Positions 43,217-50,890 of a stretch of 50,890 bases of DNA are shown in pieces. Made by a program: the position numbers and the translations under genes. The notes below the pieces were generated by a model. The model saw only the letters and a program-made list of their open reading frames with translations, did no database searches and was not told where the DNA came from. The stretch is from Bacteroidaceae bacterium (lineage in GTDB: Bacteria; Bacteroidota; Bacteroidia; Bacteroidales; Bacteroidaceae): assembly GCA_017546505.1 (NCBI GenBank), contig JAFYWV010000005.1:1-50890 (forward strand), given 5' to 3'. Numbering within the stretch: position 1 is the stretch's first letter; every line of letters starts with the position of its first letter.

Positions 43217-43576
43217 TTAAAAATCGATGTCCAAGTTCAGCTTTTCGTCTTCTTTTGGCTCAGCCGGTGTCTCTTGATAACGTGGCACATATTCTCCTTG
43301 TTCGGCTACAACGTAGCTTATAGCCTCGTTAAGGCTGTTTGCAAACTTTGTGAAATCCTCGCGATAGAGGAATATCTTGTGCTTTTCAAACGAAAGAATT
43401 GCATTCTCACCCTCTCCCGAAACTAGTTTTTTGCTCTCTGTGATGGAAATGTACATCTCATCCTTGCGGTTCTTCTTTACATCAATATAATAGATGCGCT
43501 TGCCTGCCTTGATGGCTTGTGAAAATACAATTTCCTTGTCATTCTCAATCATTCCACTCTTTTTGCTCTCTTCCAT
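43217..43576 (-). CDS. PUR-family DNA/RNA-binding protein (DUF3276)
   Basis: The 119-residue protein fits the bacterial PUR-alpha-like family (DUF3276): EIVFSQAIKAGKRIYYIDVK and MYISITESKKL, then KHKIFLYREDFTKFANSL, and an acidic Pro/Glu tail. Bacterial PUR proteins bind single-stranded nucleic acid. It is upstream of rplY on the same strand but the rplY promoter lies between, so it may be transcribed separately. Confidence 0.85.
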   Translation of the reverse strand: MEESKKSGMIENDKEIVFSQAIKAGKRIYYIDVKKNRKDEMYISITESKKLVSGEGENAILSFEKHKIFLYREDFTKFANSLNEAISYVVAEQGEYVPRYQETPAEPKEDEKLNLDIDF

Positions 43577-44033
43577 AAATAATAGTTCAAAAACGGTTTT
43601 TACTTGTGTCTTTATGTTTATCGTTGATTGCCCTGTATTGGTAGTAGCAATTGCATAAACATTATAATATGTCTCTTTTTTGACTTTTCAGCCGTAAATA
43701 TGGACAAAAAAAATTAAATTTCAATGCTTGATGCATTATTTTTTGAAAAAAAAAGTGTCCTATTGTCAGTTTTTGCAGAAATGACAGCTTGTTTTTTTCT
43801 CTTCGGCGTGTTTATGTGTGGCTGACAGCTTCTTGGGGAATGGCGTGGTTGGGTGTTGCTGAAAATGGCGGCGGGTGTTCATCGGCGCACTATCAACATC
43901 ACAATTACCCGCCGCCGCAGAGGTGATATAGCACCGTTACTGAATTATAACAGTTGAGAGTGGCGTTTTGTTTTTGAAAATCGTGTTTTTTAAATAGTTT
44001 TATTTTGTATCTTCGTGGGCAAAAATTCAATTT
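43577..44033. other. 457-base region without gene
   Basis: Two divergent genes start at its ends. It contains a direct repeat TGACAGCTT (about 43783 and 43823), a GC-rich 10-bp inverted repeat (43867-43876 with 43907-43916, 30-base loop) and a promoter-like box TATCTTCG (44008-44015) ahead of the EamA gene. The G/C-rich part (about 43805-43920) stands out from the A/T-rich surroundings and could be a structured RNA or leader; I see no open frame of note. Confidence 0.5.
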
Positions 44034-44954
44034 ATGAATGATAAAAAGGTCTCGATATTTCAACGCCGGGGGTGGGTGGTGTTTTTTGCGCTCACGGCTG
44101 CTGTTGCGTGGGGCTGGGCATACCCGCTTATAAAATTGGGGTTCAACGAGTTTGGAATTACACAGGATATGACAGCCGGAAAAATGCTTTTTGCCGGTGT
44201 CCGTTTCACACTCTCGGGGCTTATAGTGCTGGCAATAGCGCTTTCAAAAAGGGTGAGCCTGCGTGTGGACGGAGCTGCGGGGTGGGGGTATCTTGCGGCT
44301 TATGCATTACTGAATACCACAATACATTATGCGTGTTTTTATATAGGTCTCTCACACAGTGAGGGCGCAAGGGCTGCAATCCTCAATTCGCTTGGTGTGT
44401 TCACGCTTGTGCTGCTTGCGTGTGCATTCTTCAAGAGTGACAAACTCACGCCAACAAAAATAATTGGTTGTGTCATTGGCTTCATCGGCATATTGGTGCT
44501 TAATATTGGCGGTGGCGCGGGAAACGGATTTACCTTTATGGGTGACGGAATGATAATGTTGAATGCGTTGTGTTCTGCCTTTGCCGGCTTGATGACACGT
44601 GGGCTCGGTCGCCACGCGAATGTGTTTGCTGCAACAGGCTACAGCCTTGCAATTGGTGGTGTGTTGTTGATGCTGCCGGGTTTGCTGCTTGGCGGAACTT
44701 TGCCGAATATTACTGCTGCGGGCTTGGGAATACTCTTTCTCTTGATATCTATTTCCACTCTTGGTTTTGCTCTTTACAACAAATTGCTCAGTTGCAACCC
44801 CGTGGGTAAAGTGGCAATCTTCAATTCGTTGATTCCTGTGGTGGGCGCTGTGACATCGTGTCTTTGTCTGGGTGAGCCGTTCTATTGGAAGTATGCCATT
44901 GCCGCACTGCTCGCAATGACAGGTATATACATAATAAATTCGCGTAAAGGATAA
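44034..44954 (+). CDS. EamA-family (drug/metabolite) transporter
   Basis: The 306-residue inner-membrane protein has about ten helices in two EamA halves. The start (FFALTAAVAWGWAYPLIKLG), HYACFYIGLSHSEGARAAIL and the second-half block VGKVAIFNSLIPVVGAV with LGEPFYWKYAIAALLAMTGI are typical. Substrates of this family include amino acids and other metabolites and cannot be told from sequence. It has its own promoter-like box. Confidence 0.88.
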   Translation: MNDKKVSIFQRRGWVVFFALTAAVAWGWAYPLIKLGFNEFGITQDMTAGKMLFAGVRFTLSGLIVLAIALSKRVSLRVDGAAGWGYLAAYALLNTTIHYACFYIGLSHSEGARAAILNSLGVFTLVLLACAFFKSDKLTPTKIIGCVIGFIGILVLNIGGGAGNGFTFMGDGMIMLNALCSAFAGLMTRGLGRHANVFAATGYSLAIGGVLLMLPGLLLGGTLPNITAAGLGILFLLISISTLGFALYNKLLSCNPVGKVAIFNSLIPVVGAVTSCLCLGEPFYWKYAIAALLAMTGIYIINSRKG

Positions 44955-45009
44955 AAGTTGTCGTGTATCACTTCTTTTTGTCGTACGGATGAATTTTATC
45001 TTTTAAAAC

Positions 45010-45039
45010 TTTGTTCTATTGATTAAATGGATAACTTTG
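45010..45039 (+). promoter_or_regulatory. Promoter of the glutamine synthetase gene
   Basis: TTTG (45010-45013) and a perfect -7 box TAACTTTG (45032-45039) are 18 bases apart. They lie inside the longer frame (start 45019), which supports ATG 45100. Confidence 0.7.
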
Positions 45040-45099
45040 CGGTGTTACAAAGTGGGTTTGTACACTGTTGTTTTTTACGATTATCAAATATTTGTTCTT

Positions 45100-46605
45100 A
45101 TGGATACATCATTGGATATGAGCCCTAACAGAGTGGTGGCTTTTCTTGGAAAGCCTTGTCGAGAGTTTACAAAAGCCGACATCGTGCGTTACATTAAGGA
45201 GAATGGTATCAGGATGGTGAATTTTATGTATCCGGCCGGTGACGGAAGGCTAAAGACACTGAATTTTGTCATAAACAGTGCTGCATATCTTGATGCAATA
45301 CTCACCTGTGGTGAGCGCGTCGATGGCTCGTCACTCTTCCCGTTCATTGAGGCCGGCAGCAGTGACCTCTATGTGTTGCCGCGTTTCAGCACAGCCTTCG
45401 TCGACCCGTTTGCCGAGATTCCTACCTTGTCAATGCTCTGCTCTTATTTTAATAAGGATGGCGAGCCGTTGGAGAGCTCTCCCGAGAATACCTTGCGCAA
45501 GGCGTGCCGTGCGTTCAATGAAGTTACTGGCCTGCAGTTTCAGGCGATGGGCGAACTGGAGTATTATGTGATTGCCCCGGACAGCGGAATGTATCCTGCT
45601 ACCGACCAGAAAGGATATCACGAGTCGGCCCCGTATGCAAAATTCAACGATTTCCGCATCGAGTGTATGGCCTATATTGCCCAGGCCGGTGGACAGATAA
45701 AGTATGGACACTCCGAGGTGGGCAACTTTACCATTGATGATATGGTATATGAGCAGAACGAGATTGAGTTCTTGCCTGTTCCGGCCGAGGAAGCTGCCGA
45801 CCAATTGATGGTTGCAAAGTGGATAATACGTAACCTGGCTTTCAAGTATGGCTATGATGTTACATTTGCACCCAAGATTACTGCCGGAAAGGCCGGTTCG
45901 GGATTGCACGTACATATGCGACTGATGAACGGTGGTGCGAACGTTATGCTCGACGGTGAAGGCAAACTGTCGCAGAGTGCGCGCCGTGCCATTGCCGGAA
46001 TGATGGTGCTTGCTCCATCGATAACAGCATTCGGCAACACTAACCCAACGTCATATTTCCGCCTTGTGCCGCACCAGGAAGCTCCCACAAACATCTGTTG
46101 GGGTGACCGCAACCGCTCGGTATTGGTGCGTGTGCCGCTTGGATGGGCAGCGAAAAGCGATATGTGCCGCATTGCCAATCCGTTGGAAGGCGCAAGCAAT
46201 TACGACACATCAATGAAACAGACTGTGGAGATGCGTTCACCCGATGGCTCGGCCGACCTCTATCAGCTCATCGCCGGTTTGGCGGTGGCTTGCCGTTATG
46301 GCTTTGAACTTGAAAATGCCTTGGAGATTGCCGAGCGTACATACGTGAACGTGAACATTCATCAAAAAGAGAATGAGTCAAAACTTGCTATGCTTGAGCA
46401 GCTGCCCGACAGCTGTGCAGCGAGTGCCGACTGTCTGGAACGTCAGCGCAAGGTGTTCGAGGAGTACAATGTCTTCAGTCCTGCGATGATTGACGGTATA
46501 ATAAAGCGTCTGCGTTCATACGATGACCGCACTTTGAGAACCGACATTGGTGACAACCGTGATGAGATGCTTGCACTTGTGCAACGCTATTTCCATTGCG
46601 GATGA
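45100..46605 (+). CDS. Glutamine synthetase family protein
   Basis: The 501-residue cytoplasmic protein has the beta-grasp N domain (about 20-105: RMVNFMYPAGDGRLKTLNFV, ERVDGSSLFPFIE) and the catalytic domain with the metal and ATP motifs AMGELEYYVI, NEIEFLPVPAEE, KAGSGLHVHMRL, APTNICWGDRNRSVLVRVP and TVEMRSPDGSADLYQLIAGL. It resembles GlnA of the type I lineage. Ammonia assimilation is likely, but some relatives are gamma-glutamyl-amine ligases. Confidence 0.88.
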   Translation: MDTSLDMSPNRVVAFLGKPCREFTKADIVRYIKENGIRMVNFMYPAGDGRLKTLNFVINSAAYLDAILTCGERVDGSSLFPFIEAGSSDLYVLPRFSTAFVDPFAEIPTLSMLCSYFNKDGEPLESSPENTLRKACRAFNEVTGLQFQAMGELEYYVIAPDSGMYPATDQKGYHESAPYAKFNDFRIECMAYIAQAGGQIKYGHSEVGNFTIDDMVYEQNEIEFLPVPAEEAADQLMVAKWIIRNLAFKYGYDVTFAPKITAGKAGSGLHVHMRLMNGGANVMLDGEGKLSQSARRAIAGMMVLAPSITAFGNTNPTSYFRLVPHQEAPTNICWGDRNRSVLVRVPLGWAAKSDMCRIANPLEGASNYDTSMKQTVEMRSPDGSADLYQLIAGLAVACRYGFELENALEIAERTYVNVNIHQKENESKLAMLEQLPDSCAASADCLERQRKVFEEYNVFSPAMIDGIIKRLRSYDDRTLRTDIGDNRDEMLALVQRYFHCG

Positions 46606-46647
46606 TACAATTGTGAAATCTGAAAGGTTGGAACTGAAAGTGATTTT

Positions 46648-46761
46648 TTGACAACACGAGCAGTGGAAACTCGCGGGTAGGGTGGATACAAGTCGCGCCC
46701 GTGGGTCGCGAAGCGAAGGTCAACGCCTCTAAGGGCTAAAGCCGAGTGCGGGTGTTGTCAA
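46648..46761 (+). promoter_or_regulatory. Candidate structured leader or palindromic repeat before the DUF362 gene
   Basis: A perfect 10-bp stem (TTGACAACAC at 46648-46657 with GTGTTGTCAA at 46752-46761) closes 94 bases of GC-rich sequence with internal stems, such as TCGC-GAA-GCGA and GGC-TAAA-GCC. The outer stem ends 27 bases before the DUF362 ATG, where a riboswitch or regulatory leader would act. A dispersed palindromic repeat is equally possible. It matches no riboswitch consensus I know. Confidence 0.45.
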
Positions 46762-46788
46762 TGGTGAACGGATAAAATACAACACAAT

Positions 46789-47793
46789 ATGAAAATGAGA
46801 AAACTATTTTTTATTGCTGCTATGGCGATGGTTTGCGTTGCTTGCGGCAAGAAGGTGAGCGATAAGAATGAGGCGGCAACTCCTGCTGTTGAGGCCGTGG
46901 CAGAAAAACCGATCGTGTATATGACAAAGGATATATCCTCCGAGGGGCTTGTAAAGGTGTACGATGCGCTCGGTGTTGTTCCCACAGGAAAAGTGGCCGT
47001 GAAAATATCCACAGGCGAGCCCGGTGGAAAGAACTTTCTGCAGCCCTCACTTATAAAGGATTTGGTAGCGAAGGTGAAAGGTACTATAGTGGAGTGTAAC
47101 ACAGCTTACAAAGGACCGCGTTTTGAGACCGAGAGCCATTTGAAGGTGTTCAAGGACCACGGCTTCACGGCTATAGCTCCAATAGACCTGCTCGACGGTG
47201 AGGCCGAGGTTAAAATCCCTGTACAGGATACAACCTACATAAAGTATAACATTGTGGGTGCAAATATGCTCAACTATGATTGGATTGTTAATCTTGCTCA
47301 CTTCAAAGGTCACGCAATGGGTGGCTTCGGTGGTGTGCTCAAGAACCAGTCGATTGGTATTGCTTCATCTAACGGAAAGGCATATATCCACTCGGCGGGT
47401 GCCATAGAGGACAAGGAACTCATCTGGAAACACACCGCCGAGCAGGATAAGTTCATAGAGGCGATGGCTGCGGCTGCGCAGTCTGTTCACGAATATTTCG
47501 ATGGTCGTGTGATATATATAAACGTGATGAACAACCTCTCTGTTGACTGCGATTGCAATGGGCATCCTGCCGACCCGGAGATGAACGATGTCGGCATATT
47601 GGCTTCGCTAGACCCGGTAGCACTTGACCAGGCTTGTGTTGACCTTGTATTCAACTACCCATCGAGCGAGGGTGATGATGCGGCGGCTCTCATTGAGCGC
47701 ATCAACTCACGTCACGGAATACATATTCTTGAGCACGCTGCTGCCATTGGTCTTGGCTCAAGGGAGTATGAACTGCGCAGCATTGACAAGTGA
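46789..47793 (+). CDS. DUF362-domain lipoprotein
   Basis: The 334-residue protein has a signal peptide and lipobox (MAMVCVACGKK, Cys21). The body fits DUF362: GKVAVKISTGEPGGKNF, TIVECNTAYKGPRFETESH, NLAHFKGHAMGGFGGVLKN and LDPVALDQACVDLVF. Related proteins include Fe-S-cluster proteins, but no CxxCxxC ferredoxin cluster is visible. Its stop overlaps the next start (TGATG), so translation is probably coupled. Confidence 0.82.
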   Translation: MKMRKLFFIAAMAMVCVACGKKVSDKNEAATPAVEAVAEKPIVYMTKDISSEGLVKVYDALGVVPTGKVAVKISTGEPGGKNFLQPSLIKDLVAKVKGTIVECNTAYKGPRFETESHLKVFKDHGFTAIAPIDLLDGEAEVKIPVQDTTYIKYNIVGANMLNYDWIVNLAHFKGHAMGGFGGVLKNQSIGIASSNGKAYIHSAGAIEDKELIWKHTAEQDKFIEAMAAAAQSVHEYFDGRVIYINVMNNLSVDCDCNGHPADPEMNDVGILASLDPVALDQACVDLVFNYPSSEGDDAAALIERINSRHGIHILEHAAAIGLGSREYELRSIDK

Positions 47794-48407
47794 TGCGTCG
47801 TTCGGTATATACATTTTTGCTGATATTTGCCTGTGTCTGCGCCGAGGCGCAGACACAGTGCATTGATACGCTCCGTGTACGCTCGGCTGTGGAGAGGATG
47901 CTTGCTTCTTATCCTCAATCAACTTTGCAGGATATATACAAGAGCTTTTTTCAGGACCGCTTTGGCCCGGGACATATCGTGCTTGACAGCACGCAAGCCG
48001 CGACGTGGTTGCGTGGTGAACTCAATAAGGTTGAGTTGCTGGACGTGCCGTTGTACGAACCGACAGGCTGTAACAGCAACTATTATCGCGTGTCGCTTGC
48101 TGCCATTGCAAGTGGTAAGGTGCAGTTCGATGACTTTCTGTCGGCATTCCTGCGCAGTGTTCGTGCTGTGCTACCGTCCGAGGTTGATGCTTGGAGTAGG
48201 GAGTGGGAAATGATTGAAGGTATTGTTGCTGCAATGGGGCTTTCTCTTCCAAATTACGAAACCGATGTTGTTGCAATAAAAGAGATGCTTGTGGCGGGGC
48301 ACTATGCCGTACACCACAGCCGACTCTATAACGAACATTACGCACCACATTATCGCATTATTGCAAAGGATATTTTTGAAAAAGAGATACTGCCGTTGTT
48401 AGAGTGA
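47793..48407 (+). CDS. Secreted protein of unknown function (204 aa)
   Basis: A signal peptide (MRRSVYTFLLIFACVCAEAQ) precedes a helical domain with conserved-looking blocks FFQDRFGPGHIV, NSNYYRVSLAAI and AVHHSRLYNEHYAPHYRII; His-rich segments could bind metal. No family is recognised. ATG 47793 overlaps the DUF362 stop; the GTG at 47790 is an alternative one codon longer. Confidence 0.65.
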   Translation: MRRSVYTFLLIFACVCAEAQTQCIDTLRVRSAVERMLASYPQSTLQDIYKSFFQDRFGPGHIVLDSTQAATWLRGELNKVELLDVPLYEPTGCNSNYYRVSLAAIASGKVQFDDFLSAFLRSVRAVLPSEVDAWSREWEMIEGIVAAMGLSLPNYETDVVAIKEMLVAGHYAVHHSRLYNEHYAPHYRIIAKDIFEKEILPLLE

Positions 48408-48426
48408 GAAAAATATTGGGGATTGT

Positions 48427-48987
48427 ATGAAAACAGAAAATATAAAAATCCGCGAGGCGGTGGCTGCCGATGCTCCGTTGGTGGGCAAGGTGGTGCTTAT
48501 GGCGCTGCACTATGACGATACGCATCCGTTGGCATCGATATTTGCAGAACTTGCGGCGCGCGAGGTGTCGCAGTACAGTTACCGCAATGCATTGGTGGCC
48601 GAGGTTGACGGCGAAGTTGTTGGAGCCATAATCGGCTACGATGGAGCAAGGCTTGAGGAGCTGCGCAAGCCGCTCTATGAACTTATGATTGAGAAGTTCG
48701 GCAATGTGCCCACCGTTGAGGATGAGACTGCGTCAGGAGAGTTCTATATTGATTCGATTGCAGTGTTGCCGCAGTGGCGTGGACGTGGAGTGGGTGGCGC
48801 GTTGCTCTCTGCTGCCCGCGACAGTGCCTTTGCCGCCGGGCACGAAAGGGTGGGGCTGATAGTTGATTTTGAAAATCCACGTGCCGAGGAACTCTATAAA
48901 TCGCTCGGCTTTGAACGCGTGAATGCCACAACGTTCCTGGGGCACGATATGTGGCATCTGCAGGCGAAGAAACCCACAAGAGTGTAG
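48427..48987 (+). CDS. GNAT-family N-acetyltransferase
   Basis: The 186-residue protein has the GNAT fold: IKIREAVAADAPLVGKVVL at the start, LVAEVDGEVVGAIIGYDG, the acetyl-CoA loop SIAVLPQWRGRGVGGALL and LIVDFENPRAEELYKSLGFE. The substrate is unknown. It starts 19 bases after the secreted-protein gene and may share its transcript. Confidence 0.9.
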   Translation: MKTENIKIREAVAADAPLVGKVVLMALHYDDTHPLASIFAELAAREVSQYSYRNALVAEVDGEVVGAIIGYDGARLEELRKPLYELMIEKFGNVPTVEDETASGEFYIDSIAVLPQWRGRGVGGALLSAARDSAFAAGHERVGLIVDFENPRAEELYKSLGFERVNATTFLGHDMWHLQAKKPTRV

Positions 48988-49023
48988 TCAAACTCCTTTT
49001 GTCCTTCTGTCAAATACCGAGAA

Positions 49024-50001
49024 CTATAGCCCGAAACAGCAACTGATGTATGCGTAGTATCGGTTCTCCTCTCCTTCGGCGCTTGGGATGCTCATCCTGA
49101 AGTTAGGCGCAATCTTTACATATTTGCCAAGTTTGAACTGTGCGCCTGCAATGATGGCAACATCGTCTTTTGCCTTGTTCCAATCGTCGCTCGACATCAG
49201 TCCGTCGGCACGGGCATAGAGGTCGAGCCAACGGTTGATGCTGCCCGATGCGTACATTGAGAATCCATAGAGGTTCTGCCCCTCTATGCGGCGGTTGTTG
49301 CGCATAATGTTATACTCCACACCGAGTGAAAAGTACTTGTGCTTGTAGCCTGCGAACATTGCATAGTTTACAATATCCTTTTCTCCCTTTGTTCCCTCGT
49401 TGAGGCTTGCATAAAGGCGTATCGACATACCTTTGAATGGCTTGATGGTAGTTCCTACACCGTAAAGCAACCCGTTATCGACCTGTACCAGCTTGTATCC
49501 TTCGCCATTTGCTATTATAACATCGGCCTCAATCCATTTGGCTATGCGGTAGGATGCAGATATTCCCAGGTCGGCACTGCTGCCGAATTTATATTGGTCC
49601 TGGAATGATTTGTAGATGTAACGATAGCCCCAGAATCTCTCCTGGTAGTTGAATTGTGTTGTTCCTATCATACCACCCTGCAACGTAAAACGCCCGATTT
49701 CCCATTTGATAAGTGCATTCTTTATGTAGGCAATGTGTTGGTAATCCTCGACACTGTTTGACTGCCCGATGTCCATCACACCCTTTACAATCACTCCTTT
49801 GCCAAAGGAGTATTCATATCCCAAGTAGCTGCGGTCGAGCTCAAAGCCACGGTCGTCATTCACCACGCCGAACCCGCTGTGGAAATTTGTGTATATCTGT
49901 ACTATGGCCTTTCCCTTTGGCTCATTTTCCATCTCCTGCGCTTGAGCGCCTATGCCTGTGAAAAGCAGCAATGCCGCTGCAATGAATCCTGTTGCTTTCA
50001 T
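49024..50001 (-). CDS. Outer-membrane porin-like beta-barrel
   Basis: The 325-residue protein has a signal peptide (FIAAALLLFTGIGAQAQ), many amphipathic strands and a terminal aromatic residue (CCFGL end, strand YYAYISCCF). The layout (YTNFHSGFGVVNDDRGFELD at the start, YEYSFGKGVIVKGVMDIG) resembles phosphate-selective-porin-type proteins of Bacteroidota. The transported solute is unknown. It is a single gene. Confidence 0.7.
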   Translation of the reverse strand: MKATGFIAAALLLFTGIGAQAQEMENEPKGKAIVQIYTNFHSGFGVVNDDRGFELDRSYLGYEYSFGKGVIVKGVMDIGQSNSVEDYQHIAYIKNALIKWEIGRFTLQGGMIGTTQFNYQERFWGYRYIYKSFQDQYKFGSSADLGISASYRIAKWIEADVIIANGEGYKLVQVDNGLLYGVGTTIKPFKGMSIRLYASLNEGTKGEKDIVNYAMFAGYKHKYFSLGVEYNIMRNNRRIEGQNLYGFSMYASGSINRWLDLYARADGLMSSDDWNKAKDDVAIIAGAQFKLGKYVKIAPNFRMSIPSAEGEENRYYAYISCCFGL

Positions 50002-50276
50002 AAACTTGTTGCAGATAAGTGTTTTTCTACAAATAACACGATTTTAAATTTAGTGTTCATTGCAGGAATGTTAAATTGAGGTAATAATATAGCAGTAGAC
50101 CCACATTCTGAAAAAAACGTGAAGATGTCATATCGACCGTAGCGGAGACATCCCGTTTGCTGCAGTATAGATTCTTTGACTGTGCACGGGTGCGCTGTTG
50201 AGAGTTTGCTCGAAAAATAACATTTTGGGTCAACATCTATATTATTGCTTAAATTTAACGTGAGTTCGATATAATT

Positions 50277-50875
50277 TTAGAACAAAGGAAGTTGCCCGTC
50301 GTTGATAAATTCCGCGTCACTTTCAATGGTTCTCTGTCATCAACACCGCCTGTTGTAAAAACAAAATTCAATATTTCGCCTTTGTCGTTGATTATCAGGT
50401 GCAGTTTGAACCCAAAGAACCAACCCATAGAACATTTGCCACGGCTTGCAACTCCTTCAAAGGTTCTGTGGATGAGAATACGTTGGTTGCGGCATACACG
50501 CAAAGGCGTGCTATCCACAAAGCTTATTCCATTACACTCTCCAAGCAATACCTGTTTGATAAAAACCGTCATCTGCAACAGCACCTCTTTTTCAAGTTCA
50601 ACAAAACGGTTATATGAGATTGTTTTGGGAAACAGATGCTTGCAATGCTTACAGATGTAGTGCAGATAGTAATGCTTGAAACAGCGGAACCCTCCAGAAT
50701 GGAAGTGTATGAGGATTACGATTATCTTGGCATCGCTCATACGATTGGTCTTGCGTCGGTGGCGCTTGCCATCAACTGGAGCTTCTGGCATTGATTTTTC
50801 TTGCTGCTCATCAAAAAACTTGCAGAATTCATCTGCCAAACAGAAAATTTCAGTAACCTTATCCTCGGAGAACAT
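50277..50875 (-). pseudogene. IS982-type transposase gene with internal deletion
   Basis: The frame starting at 50875 encodes the N-terminal part of an IS982-type transposase (KTNRMSDAKIIVILIHFHSG, HYICKHCKHLFPKTISYNRF, GISFVDSTPLRVCRNQRI, FGFKLHLIINDKGEILNFV). After DDREPLK the frame changes; in a neighbouring frame the next bases read DAEFINDGQLPLF and stop at 50277-50279, which looks like the transposase C terminus. The middle-to-C part is therefore deleted out of frame, and the copy should be inactive. The upstream end lies beyond the window. Confidence 0.8.
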
Positions 50876-50890
50876 AGCGGTAAGGGGTTG

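Noticed and set aside
46475-46723. 82-residue minus frame across the end of the glutamine synthetase gene
   Set aside because: It overlaps a well-supported gene and the structured element; composition is not protein-like.
50124-50152. GATGTC ... GACATC inverted repeat before the porin gene
   Set aside because: Only six paired bases around a long loop; could be a common dispersed sequence but nothing in the window supports a role.
1-50890. tRNA, rRNA genes or a CRISPR array
   Set aside because: No T-loop-like GGTTCGAATCC stretches, rRNA sequence or regularly spaced short repeats were seen on reading through the window.

Overview
The window looks like chromosomal DNA of a member of the Bacteroidales (Bacteroidota). 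Several genes match the Bacteroidota -7 promoter box TAnnTTTG (serS, udk, queA, glutamine synthetase, rplY, the LytTR gene), and typical Bacteroidota families are present: DUF2027/Smr, the DUF3276 PUR-type protein, Wzi, BspA-type leucine-rich repeats, DUF4230 and a membrane-anchored LytTR protein. A genus cannot be fixed from the sequence alone.

Layout. 1-7.6 kb: rpmA, serS and a fused NfnAB-type oxidoreductase on +; a lytic transglycosylase and udk on -; then a divergent pair, a small predicted regulator (-) and a membrane-anchored Ser/Thr kinase (+). 7.6-8.2 kb: no protein gene, but sequence that can fold into a rod-shaped RNA of about 190 nt resembling 6S RNA. 8.2-20.1 kb: an accessory island of about 19 same-strand, tightly packed genes. 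20.1-24.4 kb: pcp, two voltage-sensor ion channels, a channel-gene remnant and an M42-like peptidase. 24.5-31.6 kb: fba, queA, a BspA-type LRR protein, a small lipoprotein, a DUF2027/Smr protein, pepT and purN. 31.6-36 kb: a LytTR membrane regulator, ftsE, aspartokinase and lysA. 36-41.1 kb: envelope genes (barrel-like protein, S41 lipoprotein peptidase, LolC/E-type permease, lipocalin-like lipoprotein, Wzi). 41.4-43.6 kb: operon rplY-pth-hsp15 and the PUR protein. 44-50 kb: EamA transporter, glutamine synthetase, DUF362 lipoprotein, a secreted protein, a GNAT acetyltransferase and an outer-membrane barrel. The window ends in a broken IS982-type transposase.

The island is the most unusual part. 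Six proteins carry a small domain made of two similar halves (a GN/GR-x-K-V-x-T start, then F-x3-F/Y-G, then a D-x-TL-A end). It occurs alone (three genes, two of them encoding identical proteins), behind Lys/Ala/Thr/Pro-rich histone-H1-like tails (two genes), and at the N terminus of a protein with a central domain, one membrane helix and a C-terminal OmpA domain. The central domain of that OmpA fusion resembles the C-terminal domain of a PD-(D/E)XK nuclease-like protein in the same island. A second PD-(D/E)XK protein, a TerB-like protein, two DUF4230 proteins, small very basic proteins, coiled-coil proteins and two lipoproteins complete it. An envelope-to-nucleoid stress or defence system is a reasonable hypothesis, but no function is demonstrated by the sequence.
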